Source: a halophilic archaeon
Lineage (GTDB): Archaea; Halobacteriota; Halobacteria; Halobacteriales; Haladaptataceae
Direction of reading: 5' to 3'
Assembly: GCA_003298465.1 (NCBI GenBank)
Contig: QNGA01000008.1
Span: 1-64,000, forward strand
DNA length: 64,000 nt
The first letter of the stretch is position 1, and each line of letters opens with the position of its first letter. Below the pieces are notes generated by a model, which saw nothing but the letters and a program-made list of their open reading frames with translations, made no database searches and was not told the origin of the DNA. Shown here one piece after another: positions 36,928-44,329 of this stretch. Made by a program: the position numbers and the translations under genes.

Positions 36928-37461
36928 CTAGTTGCTAAACTCCTCACGGAGATTTTCAATGCGCTTCAGGAACAGGCCGTGTTCGGCCTCTTCCTGTGAG
37001 TCAAACGTTTGCTCATCGACGATTTCTGGAGTTTCTCCCCGAATTCCTGGCGTTTTTCCGATACGCCATTCTTCGTCTTTTTCGGTTTCAACGAGGACAT
37101 ATTTATCTTCGACAGGCTGGCGTCTGAAGTAGGTCAGAATTCGTTCTAGATCGTCACTATGTTGTCCAATCGGGTTATTCTCGTGTTCGGCTATTACTTC
37201 GTCGTCGATACGCGGGAGAATCTCCTCTTTTGCGATTGTTCTATCAAGGTCTTCGTACGCTTCCTGAGCAGGAGCGGCCATTGGACCACCGCTAACGAGA
37301 TTTCGGCCAATCTCTCTAGTCTCCACATCCTCGTATGCATCGAGGTCGATTCCTGCCCGTTCTACAAGAGTACGAGCGATTTTTTCGTTACGTTCACGGA
37401 GTGTTCTTCCGTACAGTTCGCTATCCAGTTCTTCGTCAGGATCGTTCGATGACGGGGTCAT
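36928..37461 (-). CDS. dmfA1: N,N-dimethylformamidase, small (alpha) subunit-like
   Basis: The C-terminal 90 residues match the small subunit of bacterial dimethylformamidase: EHENNPIGQHSDDLERILTYF, RRQPVEDKYVLVE, then FDSQEEAEHGLFLKRIENLR at the end. Bacterial small subunits have about 130 residues, so this one of 177 carries an additional acidic N-terminal stretch of about 45 residues. It is the first gene of the two-gene operon and is divergent from parA; the shared intergenic region has a conspicuous palindrome. Confidence 0.8.
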   Translation of the reverse strand: MTPSSNDPDEELDSELYGRTLRERNEKIARTLVERAGIDLDAYEDVETREIGRNLVSGGPMAAPAQEAYEDLDRTIAKEEILPRIDDEVIAEHENNPIGQHSDDLERILTYFRRQPVEDKYVLVETEKDEEWRIGKTPGIRGETPEIVDEQTFDSQEEAEHGLFLKRIENLREEFSN

Positions 37462-37514
37462 CTATTTCACATCCTCCGAACTCCATGATAGTTATTATAG
37501 TTAATTAAGCTTTT

Positions 37515-37674
37515 GTAGGTTACATGACGGCCAGAGGATTAGAAGCCCATTAGCCCTTTGTCTAGTTCCGGTTCCTACTCTTTCTACGGTAGATTTAACT
37601 GGGTGACGTAGAAAACACGGACTACATACCAGACGTATAGAACCCATGTTACATGGGTCACTACAGTAACCTAC
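37515..37674. promoter_or_regulatory. Inverted repeat GTAGGTTAC / GTAACCTAC across the divergent promoter
   Basis: GTAGGTTAC at 37515-37523 and its inverse GTAACCTAC at 37666-37674 bracket the region between dmfA1 and parA. With flanks, 12 of 13 bases match (TTTTGTAGGTTAC against TTCTGTAGGTTAC). They could be paired binding sites. Confidence 0.4.
37642..37658. promoter_or_regulatory. 17-bp perfect palindrome upstream of parA (operator or parS candidate)
   Basis: ACCCATGT-T-ACATGGGT has perfect 8-bp arms and ends 25 bases before the parA ATG. This is the position of the core promoter, so a bound protein would block transcription. Autoregulation or a partition (parS-like) centromere is the likely role. 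Confidence 0.55.
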
Positions 37675-37683
37675 AGAATACAG

Positions 37684-38493
37684 ATGACAGTCAAGGTATC
37701 CGTTTCAATGCAAAAAGGTGGAGTCGGGAAGACAGTTACCACTAAGAATCTGGCCGGAGCACTCGCTGCACGCGGCCATGACGTCCTCGCAGTCGACGCT
37801 GACCCACAGGGAGCTCTCACGTGGAAGCTTGGACAGAAAGAACACTATCTCGAAGCAGACCAAGCCCTATATGACGTCCTGCTCGACCATGGCGATCTTG
37901 AGCTCGACGAGTTCACTGAACTCGTAGTGCCCTACGATGAATTCGATATCATCCCGAGCCATATCAGGAATTTCCGGCTGGAGAAGGAGCTATATATGGC
38001 CTCGCGAACCGAGGAGCGGCTTCGAACTGCGATGAATCGCAGCGATTTATCCAGCTATGACTTTGTCCTCATTGATTCACCACCGAACCTTGGGCCGCTG
38101 GCTGATGGTTCGATACTCGCCGCTGGCAACGTACTATTCCCGTCGCATTCGAATGAGGTCGCACAGCACAATCTCGAACTCTTGTTCGATGAAATTGATA
38201 CTCTGGAAGACGTCTATGACGACTACTCGATTACAACAGTCGGGTCTGTGCTGAATCAAGTTGAAACAGACAACGTCTCGAAGAAGTGGAAGTCGTGGTT
38301 CGAGGGTACATTCGGCGAAGAGAACGTCTTCGAGGTGCCGGATCTAAAGGCGATTGAACACGCAATCGAGTACCGATCAACCATTTTCGGATATGACCCG
38401 GATGACGCAGGTTACCCGTGGGACGAAGGATCTAAAGAGAAGCTGGAGAACTCGTATGATGCAATTGCAGTACACCTGGAGGACTTCGAATGA
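37684..38493 (+). CDS. parA: ParA-type partition ATPase
   Basis: The 269-residue protein has the deviant Walker A KGGVGKTVTT (11-20), the Walker A' region DFVLIDSPPNLG and a C-terminal helical dimer interface. It belongs to the ParA/Soj/MinD family; in haloarchaea such genes mark plasmids and megaplasmids. It acts on the nucleoid with a small partner protein to separate replicons. The next gene overlaps it by 4 bases (ATGA), showing translational coupling. Confidence 0.9.
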   Translation: MTVKVSVSMQKGGVGKTVTTKNLAGALAARGHDVLAVDADPQGALTWKLGQKEHYLEADQALYDVLLDHGDLELDEFTELVVPYDEFDIIPSHIRNFRLEKELYMASRTEERLRTAMNRSDLSSYDFVLIDSPPNLGPLADGSILAAGNVLFPSHSNEVAQHNLELLFDEIDTLEDVYDDYSITTVGSVLNQVETDNVSKKWKSWFEGTFGEENVFEVPDLKAIEHAIEYRSTIFGYDPDDAGYPWDEGSKEKLENSYDAIAVHLEDFE

Positions 38494-38861
38494 GTGACTC
38501 AAAGGACGAACTCCGGCAGCGGTTCAATCAGACGCGTCAGGAAGATCACGAGGAGACCACAGATAATCAAGAAAACCCAGATAACTCAAGTCACCCAGGT
38601 GGTACGGGTGATGTTGATGACTCGGGTAACACGGGTGATGGATATGACTGGAGTGACAAGTATAATTATCCCTTCTATGTTCCTCGTGAGTTTGCTAATG
38701 AGCTTGATCAGATCTACAATCAGTATGATGCGAAGAACAAGCTGGAAGGCGGTGACGGCCTGGAGAAACATCGCGAGGTTCTCTTCCCAATCATGGAAGC
38801 TGCCATCGAAGAACTAGACCTCGACGAGATCGTAGACTGGGAGACAGAGGACTCCGATTGA
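38490..38861 (+). CDS. Small partner protein of ParA
   Basis: The 123-residue protein has an acidic, low-complexity N-terminal half (Asn/Asp/Gly-rich, residues 15-50) and a C-terminal helical segment: YPFYVPREFANELDQIYNQY, then EKHREVLFPIMEAAIEELD. The position directly behind parA with a 4-base overlap suggests a ParB-like adaptor, probably with DNA-binding in the helical half and ParA stimulation by the disordered half. No classical ParB motif is visible. Confidence 0.65.
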   Translation: MSDSKDELRQRFNQTRQEDHEETTDNQENPDNSSHPGGTGDVDDSGNTGDGYDWSDKYNYPFYVPREFANELDQIYNQYDAKNKLEGGDGLEKHREVLFPIMEAAIEELDLDEIVDWETEDSD

Positions 38862-39016
38862 AGCCTTTTTCTCTCAGGGACAGCATGAGGTCAGTGCGAA
38901 ATGCCGGTTATTTTGCTTTCGGCGAAGGAAAGACTGCTCTATCCCCCTACGTTTCCGTCGTAATTTCGGCATCCGTGTTATCATTTTTCGCCTTCATATA
39001 TAAGTAATTAAAAATA

Positions 39017-39391
39017 CTATGGGTCTTCGAGAAGGCCTCGTTGTTGTGCTCGGTTTCGCAGGGCAGTTAGATCTAAGTCATCAGTAATGAAGAGATCTTC
39101 AAGCGACGTTAAGGCAGCTTCCATTGGGACGTCGAGTCGATATTCGTAATAGATTCCGCCACTTCGACCTTCATTCCGTTTATCTCGATAGAGGATGCCA
39201 AGCATCGAGAGTTCAGCAAGATGATTGTGGGATGCACGTCCGCCTAATGGATCTCGATCAGTGATGTTTGCAAGTTCAGAGTACCGATTGTAGAATGTTT
39301 GTTTGGTTGCTGGTAATTTTTTGGGATTATTAACTGTCATTGAGATTGTAGCGAAGAGGACGAGATGACCTTGAGACGTGAGATTTCGCAT
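39017..39391 (-). CDS. Orc1/Cdc6-type C-terminal winged-helix domain (stand-alone or remnant)
   Basis: The 124-residue frame matches the C-terminal winged-helix DNA-binding domain of archaeal Orc1/Cdc6: LTSQGHLVLFATISM, YNRYSELANITDRDPLG, HNHLAELSMLGILYRDKRNEGRSGG. The AAA+ domain that precedes it in normal Orc1 (about 280 residues) is absent, and the DNA upstream holds a different relic. It is probably the remains of a plasmid replication initiator, or possibly a small origin-binding protein. Its position next to parA supports a replicon origin region. Confidence 0.65.
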   Translation of the reverse strand: MRNLTSQGHLVLFATISMTVNNPKKLPATKQTFYNRYSELANITDRDPLGGRASHNHLAELSMLGILYRDKRNEGRSGGIYYEYRLDVPMEAALTSLEDLFITDDLDLTALRNRAQQRGLLEDP

Positions 39392-39443
39392 GCTTTATGG
39401 CTCTTGGCGATTCGAGACTGGTGGATTTTCATTACGTTCGCAC

Positions 39444-39699
39444 CTAATCGATTGTATTCAGTGTACGAAGAATAAACCAACGACGAAAGTGTCGAGTTTG
39501 CTTTCGTAGCCCTAGCGACTCGATACTACCTGCAAGTTCTTCGTGAGAGATGTCGAGTATCAACCTGGTGTCGGATACTTCTGGACGAAATCACCGTAGA
39601 TGTTCAGCACTTGATCTGCGGAGGCTGCTGGAGCATGAATTCGGCAATAAGAATATCGGGGTTATCTGGCCTGTACGCCACCCGTTTTTCGAGACCCAT
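39444..39699 (-). pseudogene. HhH-GPD (MutY-like) DNA glycosylase, N-terminal remnant
   Basis: Starting at ATG 39699, the minus strand reads PDNPDILIAEFMLQQPP, then with one frame shift ADQVLNIYGDFVQKYPTP, and in a third frame EELAGSIESLGLRKQTR. Glycosylases of the HhH-GPD superfamily have the same order: L-I-A-E-x-x-L-Q-x-T-x-A-D-Q-V, then Y-x-x-F-x-x-(R/K)-Y-P-T, then E-E-L-A-x-x-(I/L)-x-x-L-G-L. Only the first part of the enzyme remains and it is frameshifted, so it is dead. It was too short and broken for an open frame. Confidence 0.65.
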
Positions 39700-39731
39700 A
39701 GTTTGAATATCTAACAAGATATTGGATTATT

Positions 39732-40589
39732 ATGGTCAAAATTGATTCACCCAATGGGTTGATAGTCAACTTTCAGACTCAGTTAGAACATCGATGGCAT
39801 CGATTTCGAAATATGGCCGGTGATGATAGTGCTAGAGGTAGTTCTTACGAATCTGCGTTCCAAAAACTGCTAAACGAGTATTTCGGAGGACGATTTGATA
39901 TCCGAGAAAATTGCTCAGTATTAGACCGCGAACTAAATTGCTTCAATGAATTTGGAAAAAACGCCCAAAATGAAGTAGATATAGTAGCTTTGTTCTCACA
40001 CGCAACGCCACGACTAGTTCTACAAGAAGGTGACATGAAATGGATGCCTTTAGAAGGGTCGTCTTTTCTATGTGAAGTAAAAAGTCAAGTTGATAAGGGA
40101 AAATTAGAGACCGATTTGAAAAAGTTGGAGATTTTGAGAAGATTGGAAAGGGATCCCGATGACCGCTTTGGAACGGCGGTTCGTGGGGATTTCTGTGTTA
40201 ATCATCATCTCCATTGCTTAGTATACGATAGAGCTTCAATATCCGATGAGACAATGAACTCAATTTTGGAGCAAAATGACGCTTGGGACCTCGTTTTGCT
40301 TGTTGAAGATGATGTACTAATTGTGAACGATACAATGCCTGCAAATGAATATCTTATCAAAAACGTATTATTTTCGAGAGTGATTAACGATACTGACGAT
40401 GCAGCTCAAAGTCAAGTTCCTAACGAAAACGGATGCATCTCAGTAGACCATGGATTAGCTTGGTATTTGATGATTCTTGCCATCTCAATTCCTGTCCCCT
40501 TAGGAAAACAAACGTCAGATACTTTTTCTACACTTCTTAGACAGTCAGTATTAGGAATCCAACCTGGAGCCACAACTGAAATTAAATAG
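39732..40589 (+). CDS. DUF6602-like protein, predicted PD-(D/E)XK nuclease fold
   Basis: The 285-residue protein shows the DUF6602 layout: helix with E40 (SSYESAFQKLL), then E-V-D-I-V with D83, and C-E-V-K-S with E115 and K117. Glu, Asp and E-x-K are spaced as in PD-(D/E)XK nucleases. The C-terminal half has LHCLVYDRAS and a VLLVEDDVLI strand, without a second known domain. Relatives are found in phage-defence and mobile gene neighbourhoods. It is AT-rich relative to the surroundings. Nuclease function is inferred from the motif only. Confidence 0.65.
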   Translation: MVKIDSPNGLIVNFQTQLEHRWHRFRNMAGDDSARGSSYESAFQKLLNEYFGGRFDIRENCSVLDRELNCFNEFGKNAQNEVDIVALFSHATPRLVLQEGDMKWMPLEGSSFLCEVKSQVDKGKLETDLKKLEILRRLERDPDDRFGTAVRGDFCVNHHLHCLVYDRASISDETMNSILEQNDAWDLVLLVEDDVLIVNDTMPANEYLIKNVLFSRVINDTDDAAQSQVPNENGCISVDHGLAWYLMILAISIPVPLGKQTSDTFSTLLRQSVLGIQPGATTEIK

Positions 40590-40626
40590 TGAGCTAAAGC
40601 ATTGAGAAGGCACAGAAACGCGCGCA

Positions 40627-40880
40627 GTGAGAACAGTTCAGTTTCGCGTCGACGCTCCCGGAATGGTCGATGTGACGAATGAGAGCTACGAGAACCCCGA
40701 CGAGCACCAGTATACGGTGACACTCGACGATGTGACGGGAGACGCGCTCGCCTGCACCTCCCCCCATCATGTCCACCGGCACGCGCACTGCAAGCACATG
40801 GTCCCGTCGAAGACGCGACTGCTGACGGCTCCCCGATGCCTTCCCCGTTGACGACGATAGTTTTATTTGAAACGCAAAAG
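40627..40880 (+). pseudogene. SWIM zinc-finger protein, degenerate
   Basis: The frame from GTG 40627 gives VQFRVDAPGMVDVTN, then YTVTLDDVTGDALACTSPHH and HAHCKHM, the C-x-C...C-x-H pattern of a SWIM finger in haloarchaeal proteins. The second Cys of C-T-C has become Ser (CTS), and after KHMVP the expected VEDATADGS tail is in the next frame. The gene is therefore a relic: one zinc ligand is lost and the end is frameshifted. Confidence 0.6.
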
Positions 40881-40894
40881 AAGAATACTAAGCT

Positions 40895-41233
40895 ATGTCA
40901 TACGATACTGTTGAGAAAACTGATGCAGAGTCAGTTATGCCCAGCAAATGGGGCGGAATGTGGTTTCTGAAGGATGAGATCAATACAGAGCATCTAGGAT
41001 TTACAATACTGGAACTTAAACCTGGAGGGAAAGGCAAGGAGCATGATGAGACGAGTACTCAACAGGAAGAAATCTACTACGTAGTTACTGGAACGGTTGA
41101 TGTCCTACTCACTGACGAAACAGTGACACTTTCGAAGGATGAGGCAATTCGGCTTGATCCGCAAGAATGCCGGCAGATCCATAACCGGGGCGATGAACTT
41201 GTAAAATTAGTTCTCGTGGGCGCACCGTTGTAA
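40895..41233 (+). CDS. Cupin-domain protein
   Basis: This 112-residue single-domain cupin has motif 1 HDETSTQQEEIYYVVTGTVDVLL and motif 2 LDPQECRQIHNRGDE; His and Glu metal ligands are partly conserved. Small cupins bind metals or ligands and often act in sugar or amino acid isomerisation, or as sensory modules. A TATA-like tract GTTTTATTT lies about 27 bases upstream of the ATG, so the mRNA is probably leaderless. It lies near molybdenum genes, without evidence of shared transcription. Confidence 0.8.
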   Translation: MSYDTVEKTDAESVMPSKWGGMWFLKDEINTEHLGFTILELKPGGKGKEHDETSTQQEEIYYVVTGTVDVLLTDETVTLSKDEAIRLDPQECRQIHNRGDELVKLVLVGAPL

Positions 41234-41459
41234 TTTAACTCATCTATAAAAATTTCGACTAATTATATGGGATCCTTAGATAAATATACAACAATAGACA
41301 AATTATTCTATAAACAATCTACTGACTAGATCTAAGATTCATTACAGAAAGCACTAAAATATTCATGTCTAAGCGGCCCTATAATGGCATCTTAATCATG
41401 TAGTAACCGAAAACAGTTAACAAAAGGGTTTAGTGAAACCATTTTCATCTATTGGGTAA
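41234..41459. other. AT-rich intergenic region
   Basis: This 226-base stretch is strongly AT-rich and probably contains the promoter of the molybdate-binding protein gene. No ORF or repeat is evident. Confidence 0.4.
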
Positions 41460-42380
41460 ATGGGGTCAGAAGAAACCTGCCTAGCCCGACGTACAATTCT
41501 TGCAGGAACAGCTTCGGGGGTGATGTCAGGATTGGCTGGCTGTCAGATTATTCGGGGGAAATCTCAAGGTTCTACACCAGTGTCAATACTTTCTGCAGGT
41601 AGCCTACAACTCGCGCTCGGTGAAGGGCTGACGTCAGAATCCAACATTCCTCTCAAGATAGAGAGTCATGGATCTGTCACTGTTGCTCGAATGGTCGCCG
41701 AGGGGCAGCGCGATCCGGACATCGTCACACTTGCGGATCCAGCTCTCTTTAATTCAATTCTCCAGACACCATGGTATGCTGGGTACGCAAACAACGCACT
41801 TGTGGTTGTCTACAATTCCGATACTCAGACAGGACAAAAGATTGCCAGCGCTGATCACTGGTACGAACCCCTACTCGACAGAACTGCAACCCTTGGTCGC
41901 ACCGACCCTGCCTTAGATCCGCTAGGCTATCGCACATTGTTTATGTTCCGCCTTGCGAGCAAGTTTTATGGGCGACCCAAACTTGCGAACAAAATACTCG
42001 GGACTCAGCAACTATACCCTGAAACTGAATTGCTCAGTCACTTCGAGACTGGGTCGCTCGACGCGGCCGTAGTCTACCGGAATATGGCTGTCGAACGAGA
42101 ATATGAGTTCATCGACTTGCCCGACCAAATTGACCTGAGCAACCCAAAGTACGCCAACGACTGGTACTCAACCGTATCACACAGGCTCACGAGGGACCGG
42201 CGTGTAACAGGTGACGTAATAAGCTACGCAGCGACAATCCGTGACGGCCATCATAATACACGAACACATACGGTTTTCGAAACGCTTGTCCAGGGGCAAT
42301 ATTTGAACGAGTTCGGTTTCCGAACTCCTCCATCGTATCCTACCTATACTGACCATGCTCCAGATACACTCACGGAATAA
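41460..42380 (+). CDS. wtpA: Molybdate/tungstate ABC transporter substrate-binding lipoprotein (WtpA-like)
   Basis: The 306-residue protein has a Tat-type signal (ARRTILAG) with a lipobox GLAGC whose Cys28 would be lipidated, so it is anchored to the outer face of the membrane. SAGSLQLALGEG, then DPDIVTLADPALF and GRTDPALDPLGYRTLF are typical of WtpA, which binds tungstate or molybdate. The downstream permease gene overlaps by 26 bases. No gene for the ATP-binding subunit is present in this operon. The role fits the molybdenum enzyme genes 10 kb away. Confidence 0.85.
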   Translation: MGSEETCLARRTILAGTASGVMSGLAGCQIIRGKSQGSTPVSILSAGSLQLALGEGLTSESNIPLKIESHGSVTVARMVAEGQRDPDIVTLADPALFNSILQTPWYAGYANNALVVVYNSDTQTGQKIASADHWYEPLLDRTATLGRTDPALDPLGYRTLFMFRLASKFYGRPKLANKILGTQQLYPETELLSHFETGSLDAAVVYRNMAVEREYEFIDLPDQIDLSNPKYANDWYSTVSHRLTRDRRVTGDVISYAATIRDGHHNTRTHTVFETLVQGQYLNEFGFRTPPSYPTYTDHAPDTLTE

Positions 42381-43164
42381 CGCGACGACTGACAACTGGC
42401 GAGCGATCAGTGCTCTTCTGGGCGCTGTCTTACTCCTCTACTATCTTGTTCCGCTTGTTTTACTCCTCAGTCGTATGCCCGGGATACTCAGTGGGACCTT
42501 CAATTGGGGAGCGATCGTAAGCGCGGCGGCCACCTCATTGGCGAGTTCACTGGTAAGTACAATCATCGCGGCTCTGTTCGGCGTTCCCTTAGCGTACTGG
42601 CTCGCCCGTACTAGATTTCAGGGAAAATCTGTTGTTACTGCCCTCATTGTGCTGCCGTTAGTCTTGCCACCAATCGTGAGCGGAATGGTGCTTCTGTCTG
42701 TGTTCGGTCCAAATACTCCCGTCAGTGCTGTTGCCGCCAAGATAGGCGTCTCGCTCACACGGTCGTTCATTGGGGTTGTCCTGGCTCAGACGTTCGTAGC
42801 GTCACCATTTGTAGTCGTGACGGCGAAAGCCGCGTTTGAGGGTGTCGATCAACAATTGGAACAGGCAGCGCGGACCCTCGGAAAGAACAGTCGGACTACG
42901 TTCCAGGAGATCTCCTTGCCACTGGCCAAGCCGGGAATTGTCGCGGGTATCACGCTAGCGTTTGCCCGATCGATGGGCGAGTTTGGTGCAACGATGATGA
43001 TGGCGTACTACCCTCGGACGATGCCAGTGCAGATCTGGACCACGTTTATGGCTCGTGGTCTTGATACAGCATTTCCTATAGCTCTCATTTTACTTGTGGT
43101 TTCCGTTGGGACACTATCGGTGCTCGTCGCACTTGATGCGAACCCATGGGGAGACGCTACTTAA
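42355..43164 (+). CDS. Molybdate/tungstate ABC transporter permease
   Basis: The 269-residue membrane protein has about six helices and the ABC-permease EAA loop at about 175-190 (QLEQAARTLGKNSRTTFQEI), followed by LPLAKPGIVAGITLAFARSMGEFGA, the signature of ModB/WtpB-type permeases. It pairs with the binding protein whose gene it overlaps. The ATP-hydrolysing partner must be encoded elsewhere. The next gene is convergent. Confidence 0.85.
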   Translation: MLQIHSRNNATTDNWRAISALLGAVLLLYYLVPLVLLLSRMPGILSGTFNWGAIVSAAATSLASSLVSTIIAALFGVPLAYWLARTRFQGKSVVTALIVLPLVLPPIVSGMVLLSVFGPNTPVSAVAAKIGVSLTRSFIGVVLAQTFVASPFVVVTAKAAFEGVDQQLEQAARTLGKNSRTTFQEISLPLAKPGIVAGITLAFARSMGEFGATMMMAYYPRTMPVQIWTTFMARGLDTAFPIALILLVVSVGTLSVLVALDANPWGDAT

Positions 43165-43218
43165 TCCCGTACCCGCACCAATCTGAATCAAAGGGCAACC
43201 ACGTCCGGTTGACCAGAG

Positions 43219-43866
43219 TCAACTAGTGTATTGTTGCAGATCATTTCTGTTATCGATATCTTGGATGACGCCAGGGTCGTCGGTTTCGACCAATATGGAG
43301 TCTTCATGTTCTTCAATGAGATGACGACCACCTTGGTCGCCAGTAACAGCAGCGAGTGTATCGAAGTGTCTCTTATCAAAGAGCACCGGATTACCCCGTT
43401 TACCCTCATATGCAGCTGCAACGATGGTTGTTGTTCGAGCCATATATGTATCTGTGAGGATGTCTATGGTCCCGGAATCGACGAACGGCATATCGCCGAG
43501 TGCAAAGACAACAGCGTCCCATCCGATTTCTTTGGCGAACCTGATGCCTGTATCGACCGATGTGCTTTGACCCTCGCTGTAATCTTCGTTATAGCAAAAT
43601 GACATACCGAACCCACTGAGGGCGTCCCGAACTGCTTTGTCATCGTGGCCAATAACTACACAGATATCGGCGAGTGAAGCGCAGAGAAGTGACCACGCTG
43701 AGCGACGGACAATCGGTTCACCCTTGACGGTTGCGAGGAGTTTATTCTCACCTTCGAAGCGCTTGCTTTGGCCGGCAGCGAGTAGAATACCACCGACAGT
43801 CGGTCCACCGTCAGTTAACGCACCTGTACTAATTTTCATATCGGATGGCATTTTGCTATCAGTCAT
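43219..43866 (-). CDS. MocA-like molybdopterin cytidylyltransferase
   Basis: This 215-residue nucleotidyltransferase has the signature GGILLAAGQSKRFEGENKLL at about 25-45 and the metal-binding FALGDMPFV; GNPVLFDKRHF and GDQGGR complete the MobA/MocA fold. MocA attaches CMP to molybdopterin, giving the cofactor used by xanthine dehydrogenase-type enzymes such as the CoxL-like protein at 53545. It is convergent with the molybdate permease and preceded by a small ORF on the same strand, 4 bases apart. Confidence 0.85.
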   Translation of the reverse strand: MTDSKMPSDMKISTGALTDGGPTVGGILLAAGQSKRFEGENKLLATVKGEPIVRRSAWSLLCASLADICVVIGHDDKAVRDALSGFGMSFCYNEDYSEGQSTSVDTGIRFAKEIGWDAVVFALGDMPFVDSGTIDILTDTYMARTTTIVAAAYEGKRGNPVLFDKRHFDTLAAVTGDQGGRHLIEEHEDSILVETDDPGVIQDIDNRNDLQQYTS

Positions 43867-43870
43867 CTTG

Positions 43871-44107
43871 TTACTGTGCAGGGGACACGAGAAACTGATC
43901 TCCGGCGTTGAAGCTGAATCCGATTAGGATAAACTCGTCCGCTCGGACTGCCTGCGTACTGGAAGCGAAGGTACCTGGTTCAGACGCACGCTTCTGTCCA
44001 AATGGCTTAGCTTCACAGTCGAGGAGCCTGACCGGAATTGGAGACTCAAATGCTTTGGTCACCATTTCAACTCTAACGCTGGTGCTGGCTTCTTGCTCGT
44101 GCGACAC
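43871..44107 (-). CDS. Small protein upstream of mocA-like gene, unknown
   Basis: The 78-residue ORF (MSHEQEASTSVRVEM) ends four bases before the MocA-like start and so probably shares its transcript. It is beta-rich with IPVRLLDCEAKPFG and a C-terminal ILIGFSFNAGDQFLV. No family is recognised. It may be a molybdenum-cofactor accessory protein, but this is only positional. Confidence 0.45.
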   Translation of the reverse strand: MSHEQEASTSVRVEMVTKAFESPIPVRLLDCEAKPFGQKRASEPGTFASSTQAVRADEFILIGFSFNAGDQFLVSPAQ

Positions 44108-44329
44108 ATTGGGAGGTATCGGGTTTCGACTATATGGTACTGTCGAGTGAAATCAGAAACTTGAGTAGGACAGAGAAATAACTTCAGATATTTTAAATGT
44201 ATTACTAGTTATTACTATATGTAATATTATATCCACGGATCATTAGCCATGTTCAACAAATTGGATCAGAGTACAGAGAAGGGGTCTATTGACGTGAATT
44301 GCGATAAGAGGGCAGCGCGCAGGCGAAAT

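Noticed and set aside
40593..40626. ATTGAGA near 40597 as another hairpin repeat
   Set aside because: It lacks the second arm TCTCAA, so it does not form the stem.
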